A DNA stretch of 44,166 nt, from contig BJOX01000249.1 in the NCBI GenBank assembly GCA_009731375.1, forward strand, positions 707,602 to 751,767, in the 5' to 3' direction. This stretch comes from Paulinella micropora. Lineage: Eukaryota > Cercozoa > Imbricatea > Euglyphida. Positions 12,536 through 21,540 of the stretch are shown in pieces (position 1 is the first letter of the stretch; the number at the start of each line of letters is the position of its first letter). The position numbers and the translations under genes were made by a program. The notes beneath the pieces were generated by a model that was given only the letters and a program-made list of their open reading frames with translations, made no database searches and had not been told where the DNA came from.

Positions 12536-13562
12536 GGAAGTGGTCGGCGAGCCCCCGCTTGGACCGGCTGTACCACGTGAAGGTGCGCTCGTAGAACTGT
12601 GAGTTACCCTTACCTTGCATAGCTATGCGGAGGTAGCGAATCATGTCGACTGGCAGCCCCACCAGCGCCAAACCACATGTGTTTTGTTCCCGCTTCCCGT
12701 CCTTAGCCGGCAGAACGCTGTTTAGGATGTGCAAGAGCTCGCGCTTGTCGCCGGCGTATATCACGTAGGTGACAGCGCCTGGCTGTCCGCCCCCGCACTC
12801 CCCTGACGACGACGCGCCCCAAAATTCGCGACACTTTCCGGGAGCTAGATAGCGGCTCAGGGAGCTGTACAAGGCGCGGCTCCCGGGACTTTTGTTGTCG
12901 TGGTAGACGACCAACTGTCTGCCTTTCTCAAACAGCGGATCATTGCTTCGCTGCAGCAGCTCTAGCTCTTTGTGTACGAGCCGCTCTTCGGGCCCCTGGC
13001 TGCCTCCCCCTGGGGACGCGGCCGGTGGCCGGCAGGGGTCCGGTCGTTTCCTCTTCCCTGACAAAGACGAAAGAAGCGTCACCTGAGACTCGGTCTCAGT
13101 CACACTCTCGGTCTCGCTGTTAACGTCGTCAAGTGACAACGAAGCCCCGAGGGGAATATAGTCGAGGGGAATCGCTGGGCTTGCGCTAACGGGGCTGCTT
13201 GGGCTGCTCCTTGGGCTGTCTAGGATGCTCCGCTGATGCTGTTTGCGCGGCCTATCCGCCGTCGGCCATAACAGGTCCTTTAGCCGCTTGACGGGGTAGT
13301 GCATGTTGGGGCCAGGGACTACTTTTACGGGCGTGAGGATTGGCGCCGCGTCCAGCCCAGCCTGCCATTTCCAGCGGTAATAAGGCTGTGCAGCGCACAG
13401 CCTTTCTTCGATTTCAGCCGCGGTCGTTGCGTGTGTTGGTGCAATTGTGACGATGGTTGCGCCGTCCGGCGGGCCAGGGCTAGGGGCATCGCATGGTACC
13501 GCTAGGGCCCCTGGGGGCCAATTGCTTTCTTCACAATACCAATAAAAACGTGCGTTGGACAT
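12456..13562 (-). CDS. Orphan protein with Ser/Pro-rich linker, long paralogue
   Basis: 368 residues from ATG 13562 to TAA 12456. The N-terminal part (about 1-110) begins MSNARFYWYCEESNWPPG. The middle (about 110-200) is Ser/Thr/Pro-rich with a basic GKRKRPDP segment that could be a nuclear localisation signal. The C-terminal part (about 225-368) is shared with the next gene downstream. No domain is recognised. A (CT)n tract with a 10-N gap lies upstream. The shared C-terminal module suggests a duplicated viral protein family. Confidence 0.75.
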   Translation of the reverse strand: MSNARFYWYCEESNWPPGALAVPCDAPSPGPPDGATIVTIAPTHATTAAEIEERLCAAQPYYRWKWQAGLDAAPILTPVKVVPGPNMHYPVKRLKDLLWPTADRPRKQHQRSILDSPRSSPSSPVSASPAIPLDYIPLGASLSLDDVNSETESVTETESQVTLLSSLSGKRKRPDPCRPPAASPGGGSQGPEERLVHKELELLQRSNDPLFEKGRQLVVYHDNKSPGSRALYSSLSRYLAPGKCREFWGASSSGECGGGQPGAVTYVIYAGDKRELLHILNSVLPAKDGKREQNTCGLALVGLPVDMIRYLRIAMQGKGNSQFYERTFTWYSRSKRGLADHFHVFRQAVDGYEPLPRRGKKPRQRFLV

Positions 13563-13603
13563 TTTTCTTGTTTCTCTGTTCCTTTTCCTTTAATTAATAA
13601 CTT

Positions 13604-13675
13604 TGCGGCTCTCTCTCTCTTTCGTCCNNNNNNNNNNTCTCTCTCTCTCTCTTTCGTTCCCTTCCCCCTCCCCCG
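13604..13675. repeat. CT-rich intergenic tract with 10-N gap
   Basis: A CTCTCT-rich tract with N at 13628-13637, between the ATG at 13562 and the stop at 13683. It is probably a promoter-proximal low-complexity spacer. Confidence 0.7.
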
Positions 13676-13682
13676 GCGCGTG

Positions 13683-14972
13683 TTAGCAGTTACAAGGCTT
13701 GCTTTTGTCCCGATTGCACTCGTAAGCGCCCAAGCGACACAAGATGCGCGTCGCAAGTTTGGGTCCCAAGCGCCGTGGCGGCGCGGCGGGCCGGGCGCGG
13801 ACCTGCAGCGCTGCCAACTCCTGCCTGCAGCCCGCACCCCCCAAGTCCAGACATCTCTTGACTAGCTTGGCTACCGTCGGGTAGCGCGCACATAGCGCCC
13901 TAGCCACCGCGGGGCTGACCCCTCGGATTGCGGCGTAACAGCCAAGCCGCTCGGCCTGCCCGAGCGACAGCCCTGACCCCGCGCGATAGGTGCGGCGCCC
14001 CTGGCGCGCGCGCTCGTGTACTACCGCGGCTTGCAGCTTACCGCTATCGCCTGTTGTGGCCCGTTGTTCTCCCGTAGCAGTGCCTGTTGTGGCTTCCCAA
14101 GCACGAAACAAATTCAATATCAGCACTGCCGTGTGCAAAATGTGGGCGGTATTGAAGGACTGGAAACCGTACTTAATTTGCGTACTACACTCGGTAGAGC
14201 GCAACAGCGCTAACGCCGCCGCGTCTGGCTCGGAGCCGCCCTTGCAGACCACCTGCGCCCGCTTCAAGCCTAGCAGCAAAGGACTCTGTGCGTTTGTTTC
14301 GGCTTGCAGCAGCCAGCCGGGGCTTTCGAAAATGTAGCCTACGCAACCGCTGCGCTGCACGGGTTCTTCGCGCACCCAATCCGCCAGCGCCTCACGCTGT
14401 GCCTGGAAACGACCCGAGTAGATGCCCTGTAAACAATCGTCCGCTCGTTTGCGTTCAAACAGGCGTCTGGTACGCCCTTGCATGCGAAAGGCAATGTCGC
14501 CCAAGGGTAGCTCCTCGCACGCGACAAAGGGCAGCCCCTGCAGACAGCGCCGCAGTCCCGCTTCCCGGTGGTCCAGAACCAACAACACCTCCATGGAGGC
14601 TTGGGGCGCAGCAGCGAGCCAGCTGCCCGTCCAGCGCCGCGCGGCCCCACGGCTCAGGTCCTGTTCGCTTAGCCTGGCCAGCTCCGCCGCCAGATCCGCC
14701 GAGTAACACCGGGCTGTTCCTTCGGTCAAGCCTGGTATTGCTGCGCGCAGCCCCGCAAGTCCCTGCCAGTTCACCAACAGAAACTTTTCCCAGAAAGGCT
14801 TCAGCTCGGCGCTGGTAGGAAGAGCGCTGCGGGAAACGGAATCTTGTGCCAAATTTTCCCACGCCGCCAGGCGTGCCCGTGAGCCAGGCACTGGACTCAG
14901 CTGAGCAAGAGCCTGCACGCACGCCTCTGCGACGACCCGGTTTGTGTTTACTACCTCTTGCTTCTGGTGCAT
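13683..14972 (-). CDS. ERCC4/XPF-MUS81-type structure-specific nuclease
   Basis: 429 residues from ATG 14972 to TAA 13683; an in-frame TTG one codon upstream is not needed. It probably cleaves branched DNA during replication or recombination. The ERCC4 nuclease core spans about residues 128-200: VLLVLDHREAG (D-x-R-E), then LPLGDIAFRM (Gly-Asp), then LFERKRADDCLQGIYSGRFQ, the hallmark E-R-K-x3-D with the following SGRF helix. All expected acidic residues are present, so it looks active. The C-terminal segment AAIRGVSPAVARALCARYPT resembles a helix-hairpin-helix DNA-binding repeat, as in XPF/MUS81. The roughly 120-residue N-terminal region is unassigned. ERCC4 nucleases occur in several large DNA viruses. 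The gene appears intact. Confidence 0.85.
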   Translation of the reverse strand: MHQKQEVVNTNRVVAEACVQALAQLSPVPGSRARLAAWENLAQDSVSRSALPTSAELKPFWEKFLLVNWQGLAGLRAAIPGLTEGTARCYSADLAAELARLSEQDLSRGAARRWTGSWLAAAPQASMEVLLVLDHREAGLRRCLQGLPFVACEELPLGDIAFRMQGRTRRLFERKRADDCLQGIYSGRFQAQREALADWVREEPVQRSGCVGYIFESPGWLLQAETNAQSPLLLGLKRAQVVCKGGSEPDAAALALLRSTECSTQIKYGFQSFNTAHILHTAVLILNLFRAWEATTGTATGEQRATTGDSGKLQAAVVHERARQGRRTYRAGSGLSLGQAERLGCYAAIRGVSPAVARALCARYPTVAKLVKRCLDLGGAGCRQELAALQVRARPAAPPRRLGPKLATRILCRLGAYECNRDKSKPCNC

Positions 14973-15028
14973 CAAAAATCTGACGACAGAAAACTTACAA
15001 TTCTATTTGTAGCATTTGTAGGGCCCTT

Positions 15029-15100
15029 CCCCCCCCCCCCCCCCCCCTTCNNNNNNNNNNNNNNNNCCCCCCCCCCCCCCCCCCTCCCTCCCTCTCTCTC
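15029..15100. repeat. Poly-C tract with gap
   Basis: Long C runs flank N at 15051-15066, between the divergent start at 14972 and the membrane-protein start near 15171. Confidence 0.9.
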
Positions 15101-15170
15101 CCTTCTCTCCTCCCCGGCCGATGCCTCCCAACAAACAAGTCTATCTTGGACTTTTCCTCACTTGATATAT

Positions 15171-16067
15171 ATGCTTAAATATCTACAAAGATCTGCTGTC
15201 AACATCTGCTCGCAGATCATGTTTGAGGAGTATGCAAAGCAAAGCACACCATCATCACCGATACGCGATCTCCTATCCTGTCTCGATGTCCTTTTCTGTG
15301 GCCTTATGGTGCTGGCTTACGTTATAATTGTGATCAATGTGGCACTGCTGTTCGATCAGCCTTGCACCGAACACCTCACCTCGCTGCGTTTGGCGCTGTC
15401 GGTGGCTGCCATCCAGCTGATATACGTCTTGTTTGATTGCTGCTACTTGTTTTACTACTACTCTCAGCCCCGCGGAAAAAGTGATACTGCTTCTTCTTCT
15501 GACTCCCCCGCAAAAGAACTGCTGCCGGGTCACAAAGGTTCAGGGCAAACGAATTCTTTCGTTTGCTCGGCTGTTACGTGTCGACCACCCTGACGCTCCT
15601 TCTGGTGAGACAAGAAAAGCTCGAGGACATCGATGCTTTGCTGGTCTTTTCTGCGATGAGCGCTGGACTGAACGTAGTAGCCTTGATGGTTGTCTACTGG
15701 ACAGATAAGACTAGTGGTTGGATGTTATTCAGTCAATTCTGTCAAGCGGATATGTTGGCCAGTTTGTTTACCTATTTTTGTGTACGGCTTTCTAAATTGG
15801 AAAGAGTGCCAGACGTCCTCTGGTTGCAGGCCGCCTGCGGTGTACAGGCAACGGCTTTTTTTTACTGTTGTGCTATTCTGTGCTCTTAGCTTTTTAACTG
15901 GCGCCAGAACCTTTGCAAAATACTTGGATCTGCTCTCGTTTTGCTTTAATTATACCGACGACGACGATGGGAAGTCTGAATACGGCAGGAGCTTTACACT
16001 ACTGTCCTCCCTGGTGCTTGTAAGCGACTGTCTGCTCATGATGGCGCTCTATGAAATATGCGATTAA
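15171..16067 (+). pseudogene. Polytopic (about 7-span) membrane protein 1, two frameshifts
   Basis: Three overlapping frames together encode about seven hydrophobic spans. Frame A (ATG 15171, or ATG 15219, to 15593) has CGLMVLAYVIIVINVALLF and LSVAAIQLIYVLFDCCYLFY. Frame B (about 15525-15889) has VSTTLTLLLV, ALLVFSAMSAGLNVVALMVV and DMLASLFTYFCV. Frame C (to TAA 16067) has FFTVVLFCALSFLTG and LLSSLVLVSDCLLMMALY. The shift from A to B lies between about 15505 and 15560. The shift from B to C is at a T8 run near 15857-15864 and restores the original frame. Topology resembles the two other polytopic proteins nearby, but sequence similarity is not obvious. A viral GPCR-like or gM-like protein is possible; nothing proves it. 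Confidence 0.6.
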
Positions 16068-16147
16068 TAAGGCCAGCAAATTAGGATTTCCCAGCAGTTT
16101 TGTTAAAGAAAAAAGAATTGTGACACACAACCCCAGTTCTTTGACCA

Positions 16148-16256
16148 AGAAGCAGGGGGGGGGGGGGNNNNNNNNNNGGGGGGGGGGGGGGGGGGGGCTC
16201 CCCACCCCTTTGGCCACTCGACAAAACAGATCGAGAGAGAGAGAGAGAGAGAGAGG
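16148..16256. repeat. Poly-G tract with gap and (GA)n
   Basis: G runs flank N at 16168-16177, followed by (GAGA)n to about 16255. It lies upstream of the next plus-strand gene. An 'ATTAAAAAGGG' stretch near 16268 could be its promoter. Confidence 0.85.
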
Positions 16257-16313
16257 GGCTTAGAACATTAAAAAGGGCAGAACCGGTGGAGGGACCCGGT
16301 GGAGGGGCTTTTG

Positions 16314-17219
16314 ATGAGATCGGCGCGGGGTGTGTCAAAGAAGCAGCGCACTAGCAGCAAGCCTTTGACAGACATCACTTTGTATTATCTCTCTGAAAAT
16401 GCATACTCGCCTTTAATGTTAGCCTTTGAGGAGGCGCAGGGTGGGCGCGACCAGACTTCCTTACGTTTGGTAGAGTGTCTTTACGTGACAACCCCTAAGG
16501 GTAAAGATCTACAGGTTTCTATACAGGCCCGAGAGCTCCGTCTTTTTCAGCGGCGGAGCAGCCCTAGCCTTCGTCCTGGCAGCAAGTATGCGGCGCCCGG
16601 CAAATCGATTGGTTTTGGCGAGAAAGCTATGCTGGAACAGCGTGTTTCTTGGGCCAGGCAAAGTTACACTGTCGTGGGTGTGAGCGGTCCGCTGCGAGGC
16701 ACCACCAGAAGCCGCGACGAGGCCTTTTATCGTCAGTGGAAAGAAAGCGTGCGACAGCTGTGCCAGTCTGGCGCCAGTTTTGGCTCCGTGGTGACACGAC
16801 TATCGGATACCTGGCGATTGAGCCCTCCAACGCGATTAGCTCTACTGCCTGTTTGGTCTACGCAGGAGGCAAGGCCGCGGGCCGCGGGGCCCGACGACGG
16901 GTTTGAGAAGAAAGGAAACGACATAAAGCGAGACGACCTGTATCCCCCCTCGCCGGACACCATGGAGGACTGGTACGGCACTGGGACAAAGACGATACAG
17001 CCTAGTAGCACCGGCCAGGGCCAAGCCGCACAAGAGCTTGTCCATTACTTGTACGGTGAGCCGGCGGGCTCGCGGGGCCCCCCAGAGTCACACGTTGCAC
17101 CCGTCCTGGACGAGCTGCGAGAGCTACTGAACAAGACTCAGCAGTGCCTGGCGCTCGCGCGGGGCTGCCTTTTGCGGCGGGGGCCGGACCTCACTCGTAC
17201 AGGTCTTCCAATATTCTAG
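16314..17219 (+). CDS. Protein of unknown function
   Basis: 301 residues from ATG 16314 (MRSARGVSKKQRT) to TAG 17217-17219; an upstream in-frame GTG at 16299 is less likely. The first half is globular (LTDITLYYLSENAYSPLMLA, SLRLVECLYVTTPKGKDLQV). The second half is more polar and Pro/Gly-rich, with a short helical end (VLDELRELLNKTQQCLALA). No motif or family is recognised. Its end overlaps the end of the minus-strand membrane protein by 29 bases. The composition and compact packing match the neighbouring viral genes. Confidence 0.7.
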   Translation: MRSARGVSKKQRTSSKPLTDITLYYLSENAYSPLMLAFEEAQGGRDQTSLRLVECLYVTTPKGKDLQVSIQARELRLFQRRSSPSLRPGSKYAAPGKSIGFGEKAMLEQRVSWARQSYTVVGVSGPLRGTTRSRDEAFYRQWKESVRQLCQSGASFGSVVTRLSDTWRLSPPTRLALLPVWSTQEARPRAAGPDDGFEKKGNDIKRDDLYPPSPDTMEDWYGTGTKTIQPSSTGQGQAAQELVHYLYGEPAGSRGPPESHVAPVLDELRELLNKTQQCLALARGCLLRRGPDLTRTGLPIF

Positions 17220-17586
17220 AGAGACTGTCAGTATTGTCGCGTGCTAGTCTGGTCCACCTGATATTTCTGTTGTCCCAGCAGGGGTGTTTACACTGCAGGG
17301 GCTCGCAGCTTAGATCATTAAACTCTGTTTTCTTTCCTGGCGCGAGATCCTTAGCAGCGGAGGTTTCGGGCGGAGCAACCGCCGGATTGGCCGGCACCAC
17401 ACGGCGAGTGTACGCCTTGGCTGCTGCCAGCACGAGCCACAACATTAGAAATAAGAACCCCAACCAGAGGTAGGCACTTAAATTGTACAGACCGGGCCGG
17501 ATGCTCTGCGCTATCGTATGATTCAAATACCTTACGGCTTCTTCCAAAAGCCACTCTGCTAAGCGAACCAAATCTATATCTATCAT
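17191..17586 (-). CDS. Single-span membrane protein
   Basis: 131 residues from ATG 17586 (MIDIDLVRLAEWLLEEAVRY) to TGA 17191. One strong transmembrane helix (AYLWLGFLFLMLWLVLAAAK, about residues 38-57) follows a short amphipathic N-terminal part. After it come a basic KAYTRR stretch, a Pro/Ala-rich linker and a Cys-containing tail (CEPLQCKHPCW), suggesting a cytoplasmic tail of about 70 residues. A poly-G tract directly precedes the ATG. The gene is convergent with the orphan at 16314. Function unknown; it sits in the membrane-protein cluster. Confidence 0.7.
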   Translation of the reverse strand: MIDIDLVRLAEWLLEEAVRYLNHTIAQSIRPGLYNLSAYLWLGFLFLMLWLVLAAAKAYTRRVVPANPAVAPPETSAAKDLAPGKKTEFNDLSCEPLQCKHPCWDNRNIRWTRLARDNTDSLSRILEDLYE

Positions 17587-18199
17587 TTTGCGGGGGGGGG
17601 GGGGCAGTTTTTGCCNNNNNNNNNNNNNNNNNNNNNNNNNNNNNNNNNNNNNNNNNNNNNNNNNNNNNNNNNNNNNNNNNNNNNNNNNNNNNNNNNNNNN
17701 NNNNNNNNNNNNNNNNNNNNNNNNNNNNNNNNNNNNNNNNNNNNNNNNNNNNNNNNNNNNNNNNNNNNNNNNNNNNNNNNNNNNNNNNNNNNNNNNNNNN
17801 NNNNNNNNNNNNNNNNNNNNNNNNNNNNNNNNNNNNNNNNNNNNNNNNNNNNNNNNNNNNNNNNNNNNNNNNNNNNNNNNNNNNNNNNNNNNNNNNNNNN
17901 NNNNNNNNNNNNNNNNNNNNNNNNNNNNNNNNNNNNNNNNNNNNNNNNNNNNNNNNNNNNNNNNNNNNNNNNNNNNNNNNNNNNNNNNNNNNNNNNNNNN
18001 NNNNNNNNNNNNNNNNNNNNNNNNNNNNNNNNNNNNNNNNNNNNNNNNNNNNNNNNNNNNNNNNNNNNNNNNNNNNNNNNNNNNNNNNNNAAGGGGGGGG
18101 GGGGGGGGGGGGAGGGGAAAGGGGAGGGGGAAGAAGAAGGGGGAAGGGGCAGGAAGCACCCCCGAGAGCGGGAGCCGTATACAAGTAAGCAAGAAACAC
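17587..18199. other. Poly-G-bounded assembly gap between divergent membrane-protein genes
   Basis: Bases 17616-18090 are N. Left of the gap is a G12 run and right of it a long G run followed by GGGAAG-rich sequence. About 475 bases are unknown and could hide a small gene. No gene is seen in the visible parts. Confidence 0.9.
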
Positions 18200-18400
18200 A
18201 TGAATTTAATACCCTACCAACAACTGGTGCTAGCAATCGTAACCGGACAAGCACTGTACACGTTCTTGTCTTTGCTGCTATCATCACTAGCAGGCAAAGA
18301 AAACTCTGCGCTTATAGTGCTCTGGTTGATTACCTGTGGCTGCCTTGTCTGTCTGAGCTTTCTACATGGGATTCTGAGCCAAAAAGACACAGATGACTGA
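18200..18400 (+). CDS. Small two-span membrane protein
   Basis: 66 residues from ATG 18200 to TGA 18398-18400. Two hydrophobic helices: QLVLAIVTGQALYTFLSLLL (about 8-27) and ALIVLWLITCGCLVCLSFLH (about 36-55). The tail is short and polar (SQKDTDD). It overlaps the next membrane-protein gene by eight bases (ATGACTGA), an arrangement typical of co-expressed compact genes. No family is recognised. Alternatively it could be the N-terminal piece of the next protein separated by a frameshift. Confidence 0.6.
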   Translation: MNLIPYQQLVLAIVTGQALYTFLSLLLSSLAGKENSALIVLWLITCGCLVCLSFLHGILSQKDTDD

Positions 18401-19268
18401 GCCTGTCGTGTTCGTTGCAACAAGAGCTTCGGGCCGTGCGTCCAGAACAGTGACCGCCGTCACCCGAACCCAAAAGACTGCAACACTGCCACGTTTGCCC
18501 CAACGCCTGCACACAATTCTAAGGCTCTTGGCCATAATCGAAGTCTGGTTTTACGTGGCCACGTGCGGCACATTGCTGCTGTCCGATAGGTACAGGACCT
18601 GGCGGGCCATAGGCCGGAAAGGTAAACTGTTCCATGTGCTTATATCTGACTTTGCCGGGGGCAGCATACTCTGTTTCAATCGCAGGCTAACACTCTGGCT
18701 GTACAGAGGGCTGGCCAGCGAAACGAACTGCGGCGGGACTGTTTCCGCGCAGTGGTGGCTCTGGCAACTCTACTATTACGTTCGGTACGAACGCCTCCTA
18801 CAGTGGGTTTGGTCGCAAACTCATGTTCTACTTATGCTGCTGCTTATGTGTGAAGCAAACCCGCCCCCTCTACCTGGTTCGGTGGTAGTACACCTGATTA
18901 TTCTGCCAGGCTTAACCTACTTATCAGCACTGATACTGATACTATTCAGTATCGCGTGGTTTCGGCCCGACAGACAAGCGTGGGCCCTTGTCGGCCGAAC
19001 CTTGGGCGCACTCACGGCCGCCTGGCTTCTTTACGCCTGGGTGTGCCTGCTGGGCGCCACCACCCGGCGTGACCATGTACAGACTATCACTGCAGCCTAT
19101 GTCACGTTCGCAACGTCGGTTATGCTAATCTTGATCTACTGCAATTCCTCCGCCAAGAATAAGGACCGTGTTCTGTATCATCCGGTCTGGGTTCTCTTAA
19201 CCACGGGCTGTGACGTGGTCTTGGTGTCTCAAATATTCTGGTATGTCAATTCTCTATTGTTGCCATAA
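18393..19268 (+). CDS. Polytopic (about 7-span) membrane protein 2, intact
   Basis: 291 residues from ATG 18393 to TAA 19266-19268. About seven hydrophobic segments are visible, including ILRLLAIIEVWFYVATCGTL, VLLMLLLMCEA, VVVHLIILPGLTYLSALILI, TLGALTAAWLLYAWVCLLG, YVTFATSVMLILIYC and WVLLTTGCDVVLVSQIFWYV. The N-terminal 40 residues are basic and Ser/Thr-rich, so a cytoplasmic N-terminus is possible. No DRY or NPxxY motif of classic GPCRs was found. It is the only one of the three polytopic genes in the cluster that is unbroken. The frame stays open after its stop into the next gene, without an ATG. Confidence 0.7.
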   Translation: MTEPVVFVATRASGRASRTVTAVTRTQKTATLPRLPQRLHTILRLLAIIEVWFYVATCGTLLLSDRYRTWRAIGRKGKLFHVLISDFAGGSILCFNRRLTLWLYRGLASETNCGGTVSAQWWLWQLYYYVRYERLLQWVWSQTHVLLMLLLMCEANPPPLPGSVVVHLIILPGLTYLSALILILFSIAWFRPDRQAWALVGRTLGALTAAWLLYAWVCLLGATTRRDHVQTITAAYVTFATSVMLILIYCNSSAKNKDRVLYHPVWVLLTTGCDVVLVSQIFWYVNSLLLP

Positions 19269-19300
19269 AGGAAGAGAAAGACTTCCACCGTCGCCACATA

Positions 19301-19345
19301 CACCCCCCCNNNNNNNNNNCCCTCCGGCACCCCCCCCTTGTCTCT
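19301..19345. repeat. Poly-C tract with 10-N gap
   Basis: C runs flank N at 19310-19319, directly before the PD-(D/E)XK nuclease frame. The missing bases may hold its start codon. Confidence 0.85.
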
Positions 19346-20669
19346 TTCTCCCCCTCCCTCTTCCCCTTGGCTCCCACAAGCAGCAGGAAATTGGTCGCAG
19401 CCCCGGCGGCGGCGCACGACACAACAAAAAGAAACAAAAACTCCCTGGTGCCGCTTGTTCGATGGTTTCAGCTACGTCGAGCCTTCATCGTCGGCTGGAA
19501 GTTTTTTTAGAAAAAACAAAGCGGATTGCGACGTGCTCGCTAGGCTGCACCCCTTACCTACGGACGGAGAGGTAGTGTTTGAGGCAGGGCCTCACTTGTA
19601 CAAACTGCGGCTAGATGCCAAGCAGTGGTTGCCCTTGCCCGGCAGTGTCTCCTCCCTCTTAAGTTCGTTTTTTCCCGAGTTTCCACGCGAGGCTTTGCTT
19701 CGTGCCCTTGCCAGCAGACAAAGGCGCTCAGAAGAAGAGATTGCGGCCGAGTGGGACGCGGCGCGGGACGACGGCACGCGCCTGCACGCCTACATCGAGA
19801 GCTTCTACAACGATGTTATCCCCGCGGTACCGGGGCTTGTACCGGAGAAGCTTGGCGCTGAGTACGTTCAATTCCACCGCTTCCATGAGAGCGTAGTGCT
19901 CGCCAAGGGCTGGGTTCCCTGGCGGACAGAGCTGTACCTCTTGTCTCGCAAGTACTTGGTAGTGGGTTCTTGCGACATGCTCTATCTCTGCCCGCGCACT
20001 GGGGGTCTCTACCTAGTCGACTGGAAACGCAGCAAACAGTTGCGCAAGACGCCCTACCGGACCGGCGAGACCGGCTTTAGGGTCTGCGCAGACCTGCCCA
20101 ACGCCAACTTCCACAAGTACACTATGCAACTCAATTTCTATCGGCTTCTCGCGGAACGACAGACCGGGCGCCCGGTTCTTGGTATGTTCCTCGCCGTGTT
20201 CCATCCTAGACAAAACGATTTTTATTTCGAACAAGTACCAGACAGAAAGAAAAAGGCACTGCAGTGCTTGGCGATCAGGCGGCACCATCTGGGGCTTTGT
20301 TACACCAACGAAATCAACTCTATCCTGCAGGAGGCCGCGGCGAACAAGGAACAGCAAATAGGAGCAGCGGGCGCCCAAAAAATTCGAACTTACCTTTGCT
20401 ACCTCGGTCTGCTAAGCGAAGAACCGGGGCTGGCGGCCACGGAGCTTGATGCCTCCTGGGTCACGGGCTGGCCCGCGCTCAGGAGCCGGCTGCTAGGCCA
20501 GACTTCTCTCCGTCTCCAAGCCGGAGCGCTTCCCTTGTGCAACACCCTGGGCGTCGGGCCCCTCAAAAGGTCTTGCAGTTGTCAAGCGCTTAAAAGTGCA
20601 CGCCCAAAGAACTTTCGTGCAGCGCTGCCAACTTGCCCTCCAGCTCTTCTACGCGGCTTTGCAGATTAG
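19338..20669 (+). CDS. PD-(D/E)XK (RecB/lambda-exonuclease-like) nuclease
   Basis: About 443 residues to TAG 20667-20669. The start is unresolved: only a TTG (19338) is in frame after the gap, and the next in-frame Met lies inside the fold. Core motifs: GTRLHAYIESF (about 146-156), a Glu in WRTELYLL (about 198), the catalytic GSCDMLYL (Asp near 213), VDWKRSK (D-x-K, about 228-233) and HKYTMQLNFYRLL (Gln/Tyr motif, about 259-271). This is the order seen in RecB-type and viral alkaline-exonuclease folds, which process DNA ends in replication or recombination. The catalytic residues are all present. The C-terminal 100 residues are unassigned, and the last 80 bases overlap the convergent coiled-coil gene. 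Confidence 0.8.
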   Translation: MSLSPPPSSPWLPQAAGNWSQPRRRRTTQQKETKTPWCRLFDGFSYVEPSSSAGSFFRKNKADCDVLARLHPLPTDGEVVFEAGPHLYKLRLDAKQWLPLPGSVSSLLSSFFPEFPREALLRALASRQRRSEEEIAAEWDAARDDGTRLHAYIESFYNDVIPAVPGLVPEKLGAEYVQFHRFHESVVLAKGWVPWRTELYLLSRKYLVVGSCDMLYLCPRTGGLYLVDWKRSKQLRKTPYRTGETGFRVCADLPNANFHKYTMQLNFYRLLAERQTGRPVLGMFLAVFHPRQNDFYFEQVPDRKKKALQCLAIRRHHLGLCYTNEINSILQEAAANKEQQIGAAGAQKIRTYLCYLGLLSEEPGLAATELDASWVTGWPALRSRLLGQTSLRLQAGALPLCNTLGVGPLKRSCSCQALKSARPKNFRAALPTCPPALLRGFAD

Positions 20670-21216
20670 CTTGCAACGGCTCCTCGGCTTTTTGTTTATT
20701 AAGCGTTTCTTCTAGCTTGCTCAACCTCTGTGAAAGTTCTTCTAATAAAGTTATTAATCTGGCCAAATCTGTATCCGGGCTCGGAACCCTCGTTCCTGGC
20801 GGCAAACCGCCAAGTGCCCCGTCCTCTTCTTCGACCGAAAATAGCGCGGGTCTGGGCGGCCACTGCGAGGGTGCCGCTCTGGCCGCCGAGGCTGCTGTGT
20901 GTTCACGTTTCGAAGTATCCACACTAGCCGCTCCGCAAGAAGACGCCGTAGGATCCCGGCCGCCAGTTGTAGTAGTTGTGGTCGTAATAGCAGTAGTGGT
21001 GGTAGTAGTAGCGGGCGCAGCGATGCCAAACGCGCCTGACTGCAACGGTTCCGGAGCAGTTATGCTGTTATACAACCGTTGTACGCATTCATCCGCGGTC
21101 TGCCGAGGCTGCAGGTCAGGAGGACAAGCGGTCTGTGGCTATCTGCTCGGGGGCACATAGGCGCCCCTGCGCCAATTCTCATTCGTGCGGCTGCGTTTGT
21201 CTCCTGCGTCCGCCAT
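20590..21216 (-). pseudogene. Thr-rich, coiled-coil protein with an in-frame TAG
   Basis: From ATG 21216 (MADAGDKRSRTNENWRRG) the frame meets TAG at 21139-21141 after 25 codons. It then stays open in the same frame to TAA 20590, about 182 further codons. Features after the stop are PPDLQPRQTADECVQRLYNS, a poly-Thr stretch (about 60-75), an Ala/Ser-rich part, and a heptad-rich helix (LARLITLLEELSQRLSKLEE, then LQSRVEELEGKLAAL) that should form a coiled coil. No ATG opens the downstream part, only a TTG at 21075. Either the TAG is a nonsense mutation or readthrough occurs. The 3' end overlaps the nuclease gene tail to tail. Confidence 0.55.
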
Positions 21217-21286
21217 GTGTTCCTTGCTGGTTCTTTCTCTTGCTCTCTTCGCCTCACCTTGCAACAGATTTTTCTTGGGCACTCCC

Positions 21287-21440
21287 CCCCCCCCCCCCCC
21301 TGCCCCCCCCCCCCCCTNNNNNNNNNNNNNNNNNNNNNNNNNNNNNNNNNNNNNNNNNNNNNCCCCCCCCCCCTCCTTTCCCACACACCCAAGATCCCGG
21401 CAAGGGCAGCAGAGTAAGGGGGGGGGGGAGGGAGAGGAGG
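21287..21440. repeat. Poly-C/poly-G tract with gap
   Basis: C runs flank N at 21318-21362, followed by G-rich sequence to about 21460. It separates the divergent starts at 21216 and 21541. Confidence 0.9.
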
Positions 21441-21540
21441 GAAAAAATGGGGGGGAGGGGTGTGTGTGTGCGGCCACACAAGTGTGCAGGTAGTGCAAAA
21501 GGAATCTCCTGCGTCCGCCTGTTTTCTTTTTTTTTGCGAC

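Noticed and set aside
17191-18400. Long frames spanning N runs (also at 40195-41469 and 2341-2741)
   Set aside because: N codons do not show coding; only the parts with sequence support were kept.
18393-19268. Classic rhodopsin-type GPCR
   Set aside because: About seven spans are seen, but no DRY, CWxP or NPxxY motif was found, so only 'polytopic membrane protein' is claimed.
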